Origin: Zygnema cylindricum
Lineage: Eukaryota; Streptophyta; Zygnematophyceae; Zygnematales; Zygnemataceae
Assembly (NCBI GenBank): GCA_037447655.1
Contig: JBBHKE010002380.1
Coordinates: forward strand, 45,914 to 63,413
Direction: 5' to 3'
Length of the DNA stretch: 17,500 nucleotides
Shown here: positions 10,485-17,500 of the stretch, piece after piece
Numbering within the stretch: position 1 is the first letter of the stretch
Layout: every line of letters begins with the position of its first letter
The notes under the pieces: generated by a model
What the model saw: only the letters and a program-made list of their open reading frames with translations
What the model was told of the DNA's origin: nothing
Database searches by the model: none
Program-made: the position numbers and the translations under genes

Positions 10485-10500
10485 CTGGATCAAGAGACAT
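10485..10500 (-). other. Candidate first coding exon of the minus-strand kinase-like gene
   Basis: The kinase exon at 9193 begins after a pyrimidine tract and CAG acceptor, in phase 1, with no in-frame Met, so an upstream exon is needed. On the minus strand ATG at 10500-10498 opens the short peptide MSLDP, followed by a good CAG|GTGACT donor that leaves one base. That matches the phase required and joins to give MSLDPVLPVPTPSKS. This would be a 16-nt coding part of a longer 5' exon, with a 1291-bp intron. The fit of phase and donor is visible in the sequence, but so short an exon could occur by chance. RNA evidence would decide. Confidence 0.3.
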
Positions 10501-11465
10501 CCTGCAACTTGCTGCAAAGAGTAGGCGTCAGCCACGTCTGATCGTAGGAGACACGTCACGCTAGAGTGTAGACAAAAGGAAAACAAAAGAAAAGAAGATG
10601 GACAAGTGCACAAGGTGAATTACAGTGTTTCTCCTTTGAAACATACAGAAAGTTAACACTTATCAAAATTCGCGAGCATGTTTCTTTTGAAACAAAAAAG
10701 TCGACGTCAAATATCGATTATTCACCGTACTCAGCAAAAGGACAAATCCCAGAAATTGCGGGATATATTCGCCATTCTTTACAAATGAGCGGGCGCGGTC
10801 GAATCTGCGGTACGTCTTAAATTGTACTTTTTCAAATGTCCCGCTTACCAATGACTATGTCCAAAAACGACAAAACTGTTGCGCGGCAAATCGGAATTCC
10901 ACGTGGCGTGTACGTGACTAGTACTGCAGCATTCTTTCAATACCGGAAACATCTTCTGTAAACATTTCATGTAAACTCACCCTGAGGTCTTACGAACTTC
11001 ACACTCAAGTTTTTTTTTTTAACAAAAAAAAGGCATCGTTTCTGTTTCACGTATTTTCCTGTTGCCACGAGCGCTTTTTGAATGGTTAACAGTAGACACG
11101 ATGGAAACAAGTCTGACCCATCACCAAATACGACAGTAATACCGTGCACTTTAACCTCGAGGTCCATTCTGATTGAAATTATTGCCTCTCGACGTTTCAC
11201 CGTACAACAAAGATTCTACAGTACAGTGCTTTAACTGTCCACTCAGCAGCCACAGCGGCCACCACCGGCCACCCGCGGCCACCTCTTTCACCTCTTTACA
11301 ACTGCCACCACCGTCGACAGTTTTAGCATGACAATGCGGACTCGTGTGTCCCATTTGCCGCCATAGTAACGCGGCTTGACTTTGTCGGGACAACTCGCCG
11401 ACAAGTGTTCGAGCCTATTGATGACGATAAGTCGTAACATTGTTTAAATTAGCTTGGACTTCGGC
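10501..11465. other. Intergenic sequence upstream of the minus-strand gene
   Basis: This is likely promoter and 5' leader territory for the minus-strand gene. No TATA box or transcription start can be fixed. Minus-strand frames are open at 10851-10663, 11200-10967 and 11393-11151 but show no recognisable domain. A GC-rich patch with GGCCACC repeats lies at about 11255-11282. Confidence 0.4.
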
Positions 11466-11550
11466 TTAGGGTACGGCCCCATGTGGCGAAGTAATGGAGT
11501 TTTTTTGTCGTTTTAGTCAAAAACTTAGCGCCATACTTCTAAAGTTATAA

Positions 11551-12496
11551 GGGGGTGTCCCCATGTTTTAAAGTATCTACTTTTATCTGTCTTTTTGCAC
11601 TAAAATTCAGGGAACTTTGACAGAAACTTCAGCCGTACGATAAAATCATTTTTACCAAAGTAGAGTGAACGTCAATTCATACTTTGAATGTACGGCATGT
11701 TTGTCGTCATGTGAACGCATTTTGGCGTTTTTCCCTTTTCGACCCCCGGGCGAGAGAATCCAGCCCAAAAAAAAACTTCATCAAAAATCACCTCGAGGGG
11801 GTGTTTTTAGTTAAAGTACAGCCCAAACAGCGAATGAAAAACGACCAACACACGCGTCACGCGAGCGGGAAAATTTTAGGGCAAAGGAGAGTCCTCGCTA
11901 TTTTTCTCCGTGCCCGTCACGTGCATGTAAGGAAAAAAATTTGCAGGAGTCTCGGACCTCCACTTTCATTCATGGGTCCTTTTCAAAATTTGCGCCGTCG
12001 TCGCCTCTCCCCTCTCCCTCTCACACTATCACTGTCATCTCACAATTATTAGAATGAGACGCGCCAACATTAATGTAAAATGAAAGATCTCTGGTTTTTA
12101 TTTTTTTTACAATTTTTAGGGTTTTTCTTAATGACAAATCAAGTGAAAAAAGTCGAAAAAACAAAATCGTGAATTCATGGCGGAAAGTTCTTGAATCAGT
12201 GACGTCGACGTTGTCACAAGTGAGCGTGACGTCACAATGTCGCCAAACCCTAAACATCTACAATTTCACAAAAATCTAGACATCTACCACCGTCGTTGTT
12301 TTTGTTGGCGTCACCAATCGTCGGAAGTTTCGTAGTCGCCTTCAATCATTACAGGATGCACCTAGGGATAAAACCGTCACATGTCAAAGTTCCGATTTAA
12401 TTTTCGCACATTGGGACGCTCTTCAAAGTATTACGTTGACTATTCACTACAGTCAAAAATACTTTACCAAAGTACCGATTACATGGGGACGCCCCC
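11551..12496. mobile_element. Harbinger-like MITE (inner, nested), 946 bp
   Basis: Termini GGGGGTGTCCCCATGT and ACATGGGGACGCCCCC are inverted repeats with 15 of 16 matches, flanked by TAA on both sides (11548-11550 and 12497-12499). It lies wholly inside the outer element and shares the CCCCATGT part of its terminus, so the two belong to related subfamilies. No transposase domain is recognised; the open frame at 11684-12052 has no known motif. Confidence 0.8.
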
Positions 12497-13136
12497 TAAC
12501 TGTACAAAAAAATCGCATAAGTGTAAAGTACAATTTGTGTCATCTCCAAACCTAGGATGTAATACGGGTTGTAGCCTTGTGCTTTTTGTAACCACTGTCC
12601 ATCATCTTTAAACTTCTATCAAAATACATCGGCGATGTAATTTAAATAAAGTTAAATCGCTTTTACAAATCGAAAAACATATTCACGCGTGTAAAAAGTT
12701 TTCAAAAGTTTTCGATGACGATAAAAATAACACTGTTTTTTTTTTTTTGTCCGCTTGCATCTTGGTTTTTTTTTTTTTTTGCAGGGATCTCAGGGTTGCA
12801 ATGCCATTTCACTAAAGATGAAAAATATGCCAAAGGAGCCACTGCACCTCGCACTCACTGCCTCTCTCACCTTGCGCCCCATTAACCCCTTCGAACTTCA
12901 CCATTTAGCATTCTCCCACAAGGTGGCTATAAGTGAACCAGTAGGGAGCGGGAGGAAATAATCAGAGCAACATTTTTTAACCACCGCGGAAGGTATCTAA
13001 GCACTTCTTCCGCTATTTAGGAATCACTCAATAATTCTACGTCCATTCATGGCGATCGGACAAGAGAAGCAAACGCAAAAGCATCTTATTCAAGCATGGC
13101 TATAAGGTTATACGTTTACGATGTTACACAAAGACA

Positions 13137-13212
13137 TGCGACATACCAAAAAGTATAAAAAATACGATGTGTCTTGCGACATTTCAAAAAGTTTAAAATA
13201 ATAAGGTGTGTC
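13137..13212. repeat. Two tandem copies of a 38-bp unit
   Basis: Both copies begin TGCGACAT, continue CAAAAAGT(A/T)TAAAA and end near TGTGTC. Copy one starts at 13137 and copy two at 13175. They lie in the right part of the outer MITE. Confidence 0.65.
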
Positions 13213-13377
13213 GAGATAGATTGTAGACGTTGGCGGTCGTCACGTTGGTTGTCGACGTAAACAATCGTCACAACCTTAAGAAACAATATCGTCGTCACAC
13301 ATTGGGACACTTGAAAACCGCGTATGGAGAATCTTAGACAGTTTGCTAAGTTGTAATTACATGGGGTTGTACCCTTA

Positions 13378-13985
13378 CCAGCTTGCTCTTTCCCTTTACT
13401 CCGACCTCCCCTCGTACCACCTCATCTACTACCCTCATGGAGAGGATTAACATCCGCACCATGGGGTAAATTAACATCCGTACTTTCGAAAAGGATATAT
13501 TTCAAACTCTTAGACTAGTAAAACCTTTCACACACCTTCTCTATTCGTCCTCGTATTTTGTACATAATTAATTGCAACTGTATACGAGTGATAAGCAAAT
13601 AATAAAAATATATGTATATGTGTTTTTTACTGACCACTTTGATTTTGGCCAAAAATATAAGAAATGATGTACAATTGGAGGTCCCTCCTCTCCTCTCCCT
13701 TCCCCCACTCTACTTCTCCCTTTTCCTCCCCCTATAGCAACGCCTGACCCGGTTGACGTCGGACGACACCACTCTAAAACAGTAAGCATGTGTACGGAAC
13801 ATGGCGTACGAGCAGTGCGCAAAAGCACATATGTATAGAGTTACAGACCGTATCGCAAATCATACTATATTGCTCGATATTCTTCTACAATATACGATTA
13901 TTTGGACTGTAGGAAATCACAGTTCAATTGTCGCACTGCGCCTATTTACTTCACCTGTTCGTAGAATACGACATAAAGTAGTGTA
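13378..13985. other. Intergenic spacer between mobile elements
   Basis: No gene is recognised. ATTAACATCCG occurs twice (near 13448 and 13472), and a pyrimidine-rich tract lies at about 13679-13733. Short open frames on both strands show no domain. Confidence 0.45.
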
Positions 13986-14107
13986 AAGTACAACACACGC
14001 GAATCGTTATTAGGGTTAATCACGATAATTCGACACCCCTAAAATTTTACCCAAAGTCTTAAATAGAGTGATTAATTCTATTTAAAAAAACCCTAAAAAA
14101 ATATTAG

Positions 14108-14900
14108 TAGTGTTGTGCATCCACAAAAAAATATCTTGATAACATCGATACCGAAAGTTATCAGTTATCGATCAGTCAGAGGTCTCGATATATCGGTCCG
14201 AGACCAACAAATTCCTTATCGGCAATAACTTAAAAAAATATAGTACGCATATAATAGTACGTTATAATATACTGTATTATATTGTTGACTTTATATAGCG
14301 TGGCATGCCACGTATAATAATTTGTTTTGTATGCTGTTTAACTGAAGTTTATTGCGGACAGCGCAACGCATAAACGTTTACAACTTTTAAACAATAATTT
14401 ATACTTCTAAAATAAATAAATTACATTGTAAATTTGTAAAATCAAACTTTTTCAAAAACCAGATGAACAGGCGAACAAAGCAGACGAAAAAATCTGTCCG
14501 ACTGTCGCCATTTATTGCCAACACCTTCTAAAAATTCAGAAGGACATTGTGGAAGGGTATGGGAGCGTGGAACCTTTATAAGACCCCCTTAAATTAGAAA
14601 TAATCAAGCAAATATCGCGATTTTTTCTCGAAATCGAGGGGAAAAGAGTCCGCGGAGCGTCCGGGGAATAATCCATACAGTTGAGTGTACGGGCCGTACA
14701 TTTAGATATTCGAACCGTACAGTTATCGCCGATAGTTATAGATGCCGGTGTTATCGCCGATAAACAACCGATATTATTATCGGTTGTTGTTTATCGGCGA
14801 TAACACCGATGTTGATATATTGTGCCAATATATCGATTATCGGCAACCAGAAAAAAACCCATATCGGTTATTGGCAAATACTTGCCGATATACAACACTA
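14108..14900. mobile_element. hAT-like non-autonomous element, 793 bp
   Basis: The left end TAGTGTTGTGCATC pairs with the right end CGATATACAACACTA; TAGTGTTG is typical of hAT termini. The interior is full of subterminal ATCGGC/GCCGATA/TTATCG motifs in both orientations, another common hAT trait, and holds a large hairpin at 14746-14808. A clean 8-bp target duplication is not visible (the flanks share only an ATATT core), so the exact ends are uncertain. No transposase is present. Confidence 0.55.
14746..14808. repeat. Large hairpin inside the hAT-like element
   Basis: Arms 14746-14768 and 14786-14808 are 23-bp perfect complements (starting CGGTGTTATCGCCGATAAAC). The loop itself can pair further through CGATA and TATCG. 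Confidence 0.85.
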
Positions 14901-15110
14901 CGATATTTGAGTGACTGATTTCCTTGAAATCCCCAAATTCCCATTTAGCGTTAATCACACTAGTTGTTCTTTAACACTAAATATTTGTTAACGCTAATAG
15001 CGATTCACGGTGTACTGTACACCTTGCATCGCTACAGTATTAGGGTTAATAAGTTTTTCGCCACTAAAAATATATTTTCTCAATACACTCTTGTCCAATT
15101 TTCAGTTTTA

Positions 15111-15778
15111 GGGCATGGTTACATCAGGAGGTCTCTGTAATAGTACGGACAGCAAAATTTCTGTATTACAGAGGCCTCGGTTACATCGCGTATCATCTGT
15201 AAACAAGTTTTTACATACGTGTTCTGATTTGAGTGATTCCACGTAGGTCGACGATCAAATCTAAAAAATCGTCAAAGATTTGGAAACCGACCATTTTCGT
15301 ATAAAAATCCGTACTCTCGTATTACGTACGTGTACTTCACAAGTGTACCGCGTCAATGTACCTCAGAGATCTCCTTCACGCTGCTGACTTTCAGGAAAAA
15401 ACCGTATTTCTTTTCGGCAAAAATTTTACGGTCACCTTGTCCGAAGGCACGTGACTTTGTGGACGTGTGAAAATTTTCATATTTCATAGACGCACGTGTC
15501 TGACGTCCAGGTGTAGCGATTTGAATGGTTCTGTATTGCTGAACCCACCTCGGCGAGGTGGGTTCACCAATACAGAGGCGTATGGAGCGATTGCTTCGCA
15601 GATGAAGACCAAAATGTAATCGGACGGTCGATGTCTTCTCCTGGATACTTGGAGAATCGTAATCTTATTTTCTGTAATGTTGTTTTCAAGAAACTCACGA
15701 AAATATAGTACGGCATGGTACGGGCAAGTACAAAATTCTGTATTAAAACCTCACTTTTCGTCTGATGTAACCATACCC
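15111..15778. mobile_element. Complete Harbinger-like MITE, 668 bp
   Basis: Termini GGGCATGGTTACATCAG (15111) and CTGATGTAACCATACCC (ending 15778) are inverted repeats with 16 of 17 matches. TTA flanks both sides (15108-15110 and 15779-15781), as in PIF/Harbinger (Tourist-type) insertions. Near the left end is a hairpin built on CTCTGTAATA / TATTACAGAG (15129-15142 with 15164-15177), and a second hairpin on the same CTGTATT core lies at 15530-15576. The right-terminal region matches the partial element at the start of the window. There is no coding capacity. Confidence 0.88.
15530..15576. repeat. 23-bp-arm hairpin in the MITE
   Basis: The arms 15530-15552 and 15554-15576 pair with one mismatch around a single central G. 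The core is GAACCCACCTCG / CGAGGTGGGTTC. Confidence 0.9.
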
Positions 15779-15830
15779 TTAGACAGTCAATCAATACACT
15801 CTTGTCCAATTTTCAGTTTTAGACAGTCAA

Positions 15831-16112
15831 TCGGAAGCTGAGAATCTTAAACTTCAATCGCAACCGTCAGATTCAAGCACTGACATGTGTGCACGGAGAT
15901 AAAAATGTTTAAGAGACGAAAAAAAACTTCAACACTAATAACGATTCATAATGTACTGTACAGTACCACACTTTTGTCCTATGTAGCAAAGTCGGAAATA
16001 GGAAAGAGTGGCATTTAGGGTTTGCCAATGCCATCCTCGCCGCGCCCACCATGGACTGGCTCCGCCATGGAATGAAGAGGTGGGGAGGGGAGGGCCAATC
16101 GGAATGACCCGT
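15831..16112. other. Spacer upstream of the plus-strand kinase-like gene
   Basis: This contains the dispersed-repeat end motif CTAATAACGATTCATAATG near 15938-15956, followed by the palindromic GTACTGTACAGTAC. Further right the sequence is more GC-rich (16020-16110), with ATG-led frames that stop within about 20 codons. A 5' exon of the kinase-like gene may be hidden here, but none can be defined. Confidence 0.4.
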
Positions 16113-16115
16113 TGA

Positions 16116-16200
16116 GGGCCGTGCGCAGTCTCTCTCGCAAAAAAGTTGAATGCGCCTGCCTTGACAAGCTCTGTGAGGAGCCTTGGAAGTCTACAGGGGG
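16116..16200 (+). pseudogene. Possible frameshifted juxtamembrane/glycine-loop remnant at the start of the plus-strand kinase-like gene
   Basis: A different plus-strand frame, open from just after TGA at 16113-16115, reads VSLAKKLNAPALTSS and then VRSLGS. This resembles the lead-in of the minus-strand gene (LGKDQIEAATNNF, then CKLGEGPSG). The kinase reading then continues as EVYRGKL one frame over, in exon a. The frames meet in the glycine-loop region with the GxGxxG motif missing. Two explanations are possible: a frameshifting deletion in a decaying copy, or an intron acceptor near 16177 with the resemblance being chance. The similarity is short, and no alignment statistic was computed. Confidence 0.35.
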
Positions 16201-17500
16201 AAATTGAAGGATAAAGATGTATTTGTCCATGTTTTGGGACCTGACGACAATGTGACAGACGTCGCACGGCAGATGAGCAGTATCAGTAATCGCCACGTGG
16301 CGAAAGTCATAGGCTGGTGTGCAGACAGTAGAAGCATTGTGGTGGAGGGAGGAGAAGAGATAGAGAGCCTAGGGTTGCATAGTCACTGGAAGGACTGCTG
16401 TCGTATAGCACAAGAGATGGCATCTGCTGCTGTCTATTTGGCCAGCCAAAGTGGTGGTGTGAAAATAGATTATAAACTTGTATTTTGTTATTGCTACTTC
16501 ACAGTCAAGCTTGTCTACATCCCCGGTGGATCCGACAGTGCAACTCACAGTTTTGGACGCTTTCTGAAAGAACTGCTGAAGGGACCTCTGCAATGTTTCA
16601 ATGCCATTTCTGCAGATGATCTCAACGACTATCTCACGACAGTATCTTCTGCGATGATAGAACTCGATCAAGTGGCGGACATATGTGGAAGCAAAGAAGA
16701 TCCCTCATCCATGGAGGAAATTGCAGCAAAAATTACCAACATTGTCAGAATAGCCCATGAGAAGGTCAGGCATCTCTCCTCCCCCTCCTTGCTCCTCCAC
16801 CCGCTCACCACCCACCTCAACCCGAGTAGTCTGATGTCCTTGTCACTGTTTATCTCACGTGGAATTTTGGAAATCTCTTTTCCATTTACTCAAAGGATTA
16901 TGGGTAGGTGAGAAGAAAACTGTTGTTTTCCGGTATTCTTCTTTTTTGGTTTCTTTCTGGGCTTTTTTCTTGTTTTGAGTTTTTGGAATTTTTTTGACAG
17001 TTTGGCCCGTAATAAATCGTACAAGCAAATGCGATTGTAGTACACAAAATATTTGCAAATGGAAGTTCACATTCAGTTCGGTCTTGAAACAAATGAGATA
17101 GATGTCAAAGCATTAGTTCAATTTAAAACTCAGAACAAATCCTGGGTAAGATAAGATATGATGATAAGATATGATGAAATCCGATGTTTGAGAAGAGTAA
17201 CTTTGCAGAAACACAAAATACCATCTCTTCCCCACCCCCTTCTTCCCCTCCCGTCCCCCCACCCTCCCACCCAGCTGACAGATGCATGTGGGGCCCACCG
17301 CTGTGCAGATGGAAGATGGCCTCAGAGGCATACGTACACTCTCTCGTAAGCAAGTGGAGGATGCCCGACAAAACTTCGCACCCTGCATAGATATGCGCTT
17401 TTTCCACTGCTATACTCCCTTCACGGGGACGTTGGAGGGAGCACCTGTGGTGGTCTTTGTTATGAAACATTACCTCAATGTGGCAGCCATGGCATGGCAG
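16178..17500 (+). CDS. Degenerate tandem kinase-like (pseudokinase) gene, incomplete at both ends
   Basis: Exon a spans 16178-16764 and exon b spans 17282-17500, where the window ends. The 517-bp intron has a GT donor after GAGAAG and a CAG acceptor, in phase 0. Exon a aligns through a kinase domain: EVYRGKL (beta2), VFVHVL where VAVK belongs, RHVAKVIGWCAD (beta4), a Trp and RIAQEMASAAVYLA (alpha-E). GGVKIDYK stands where the HRDxK loop belongs, FTVKLVYI replaces the DFG region, and HSFGRFLKELLKG is alpha-F. The activation segment is almost absent. Across the splice, EKMHVGPTAVQMEDGL resembles the alpha-I motif RPSMxxVVxxL, which supports the junction. Exon b then starts a second lead-in, LSRKQVEDARQNF, and another N-lobe, FTGTLEGAPVVVFV, without a glycine loop or beta3 lysine. 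An in-frame TGA at 16174-16176 precedes exon a, so an acceptor at 16177/16178 is assumed. The product is predicted to be catalytically dead, or the locus is a pseudogene. Confidence 0.6.
16765..17281 (+). other. Intron, 517 bp (plus-strand kinase-like gene)
   Basis: Donor GAGAAG|GTCAGG and acceptor CTGACAG|ATGCATG, preceded by a long C/T tract (17222-17273), phase 0. A nearer acceptor at CCACCCAG would give an early stop. The junction restores an alpha-I-like kinase motif. Confidence 0.7.

Larger units (their letters stand above)
11469..13374. mobile_element. Harbinger-like non-autonomous element (outer), 1906 bp, interrupted by another
   Basis: Left terminus GGGTACGGCCCCATGT at 11469 and right terminus ACATGGGGTTGTACCC ending at 13374 are inverted repeats with 14 of 16 matches. 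Both are flanked by TTA (11466-11468 and 13375-13377), the target duplication typical of PIF/Harbinger. A second complete element sits at 11551-12496, so the outer element is about 957 bp without it (allowing for the duplicated TAA). No transposase is seen. Confidence 0.75.
13986..15017. mobile_element. Inverted-repeat element with mariner/Stowaway-like ends, about 1032 bp, with a nested insertion
   Basis: The left end AAGTACAACACACGCGAAT is followed by CGTTATTAGGGTTAA. The right end reads, in reverse complement, CAGTACACCGTGAATCG followed by CTATTAGCGTTAA. The two form an imperfect inverted repeat of about 35 bp, flanked by TA (13984-13985 and 15018-15019). The right-end motif is the same as the one closing the dispersed repeats near 4090 and 15950, so it marks a multicopy family. 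A separate hAT-like element occupies most of the interior. Classification rests on the TA target and CAGT-type end only. Confidence 0.45.
15080..15830. repeat. 40-bp tandem duplication, first copy split by a MITE
   Basis: Copy two (15791-15830) begins TCAATACACTCTTGTCCAAT and ends TTTTAGACAGTCAA. Copy one is identical but split: its first 31 bases are at 15080-15110 and its last 9 at 15782-15790, on either side of the element at 15111-15778. The extra TTA at 15779-15781 is the target duplication. Confidence 0.9.

Noticed and set aside
10281-10541. Plus-strand open frame ending LLQRVGVSHV
   Set aside because: No domain, AT-rich first half, and it overlaps the better-motivated minus-strand exon candidate.
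10967-11200. Minus-strand open frame containing VKVHGITVVFGDGSD
   Set aside because: The peptide looks somewhat protein-like, but there is no recognised family, no splice support and no homology visible here.
14008-15052. TTAGGGTTA-like strings resembling telomere repeats
   Set aside because: They are single occurrences inside repeat ends, not tandem arrays.
1-17500. tRNA, rRNA, CRISPR arrays, bacterial operons
   Set aside because: No cloverleaf, rRNA core sequence or regularly spaced direct-repeat/spacer array was noticed. The split kinase-like genes and MITEs indicate a plant-type nuclear genome.

Overview
The window looks like nuclear DNA of a streptophyte (land plant or charophyte alga). 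It carries split genes with GT-AG introns whose products are kinase-like proteins of the plant RLK/RLCK (Pelle/IRAK-type) family. Most of the rest is AT-rich sequence with microsatellites, a GC-rich minisatellite and several small non-autonomous DNA transposons. There is no sign of prokaryotic gene organisation. The species is not identified; a charophyte is only a guess from the mix of RLK-type kinases and dense MITEs.

Genes. Gene 1 is on the minus strand, with supported exons at 9193-8985, 8478-8334, 6096-5948, 5644-5521 and 5138-4705 and a tentative 16-nt first coding exon at 10500-10485. All splice phases agree. The product is a kinase domain of about 358 residues with a glycine-rich loop, the beta3 lysine and the DFG Asp (as DIG). 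Its catalytic loop reads HMNLRPSN instead of HRDxKxxN, and the alpha-C Glu position is Ala, so it is a candidate pseudokinase. Gene 2 is on the plus strand (16178 to the window end, incomplete) and diverges from gene 1. It encodes an even more degenerate kinase fold (HRD to KID, DFG lost, activation segment nearly gone), spliced to the start of a second degenerate kinase domain. Its glycine loop sits at an apparent frame break, so it may be a decaying pseudogene.

Layout. 1-756 is the right part of a Harbinger-like MITE. 757-1811 is unassigned, with degenerate repeat arms. 1812-2092 is a 20-bp GC-rich minisatellite. 2093-3540 is T-rich sequence with unrecognised open frames. 3541-4704 is the 3' flank of gene 1 with a dispersed repeat. 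4705-10500 is gene 1. 11466-13377 is a MITE nested inside another MITE. 13986-15017 is a mariner-like inverted-repeat element holding a hAT-like insertion. 15080-15830 is a 40-bp tandem duplication, one copy of which carries a 668-bp Harbinger-like MITE. Gene 2 follows.

The two kinase-like genes are homologous, divergently oriented and separated by about 5.7 kb of nested transposons. The signal most worth following is this cluster of kinase-fold proteins that have lost catalytic residues to different degrees. No functional system can be demonstrated from the sequence alone.
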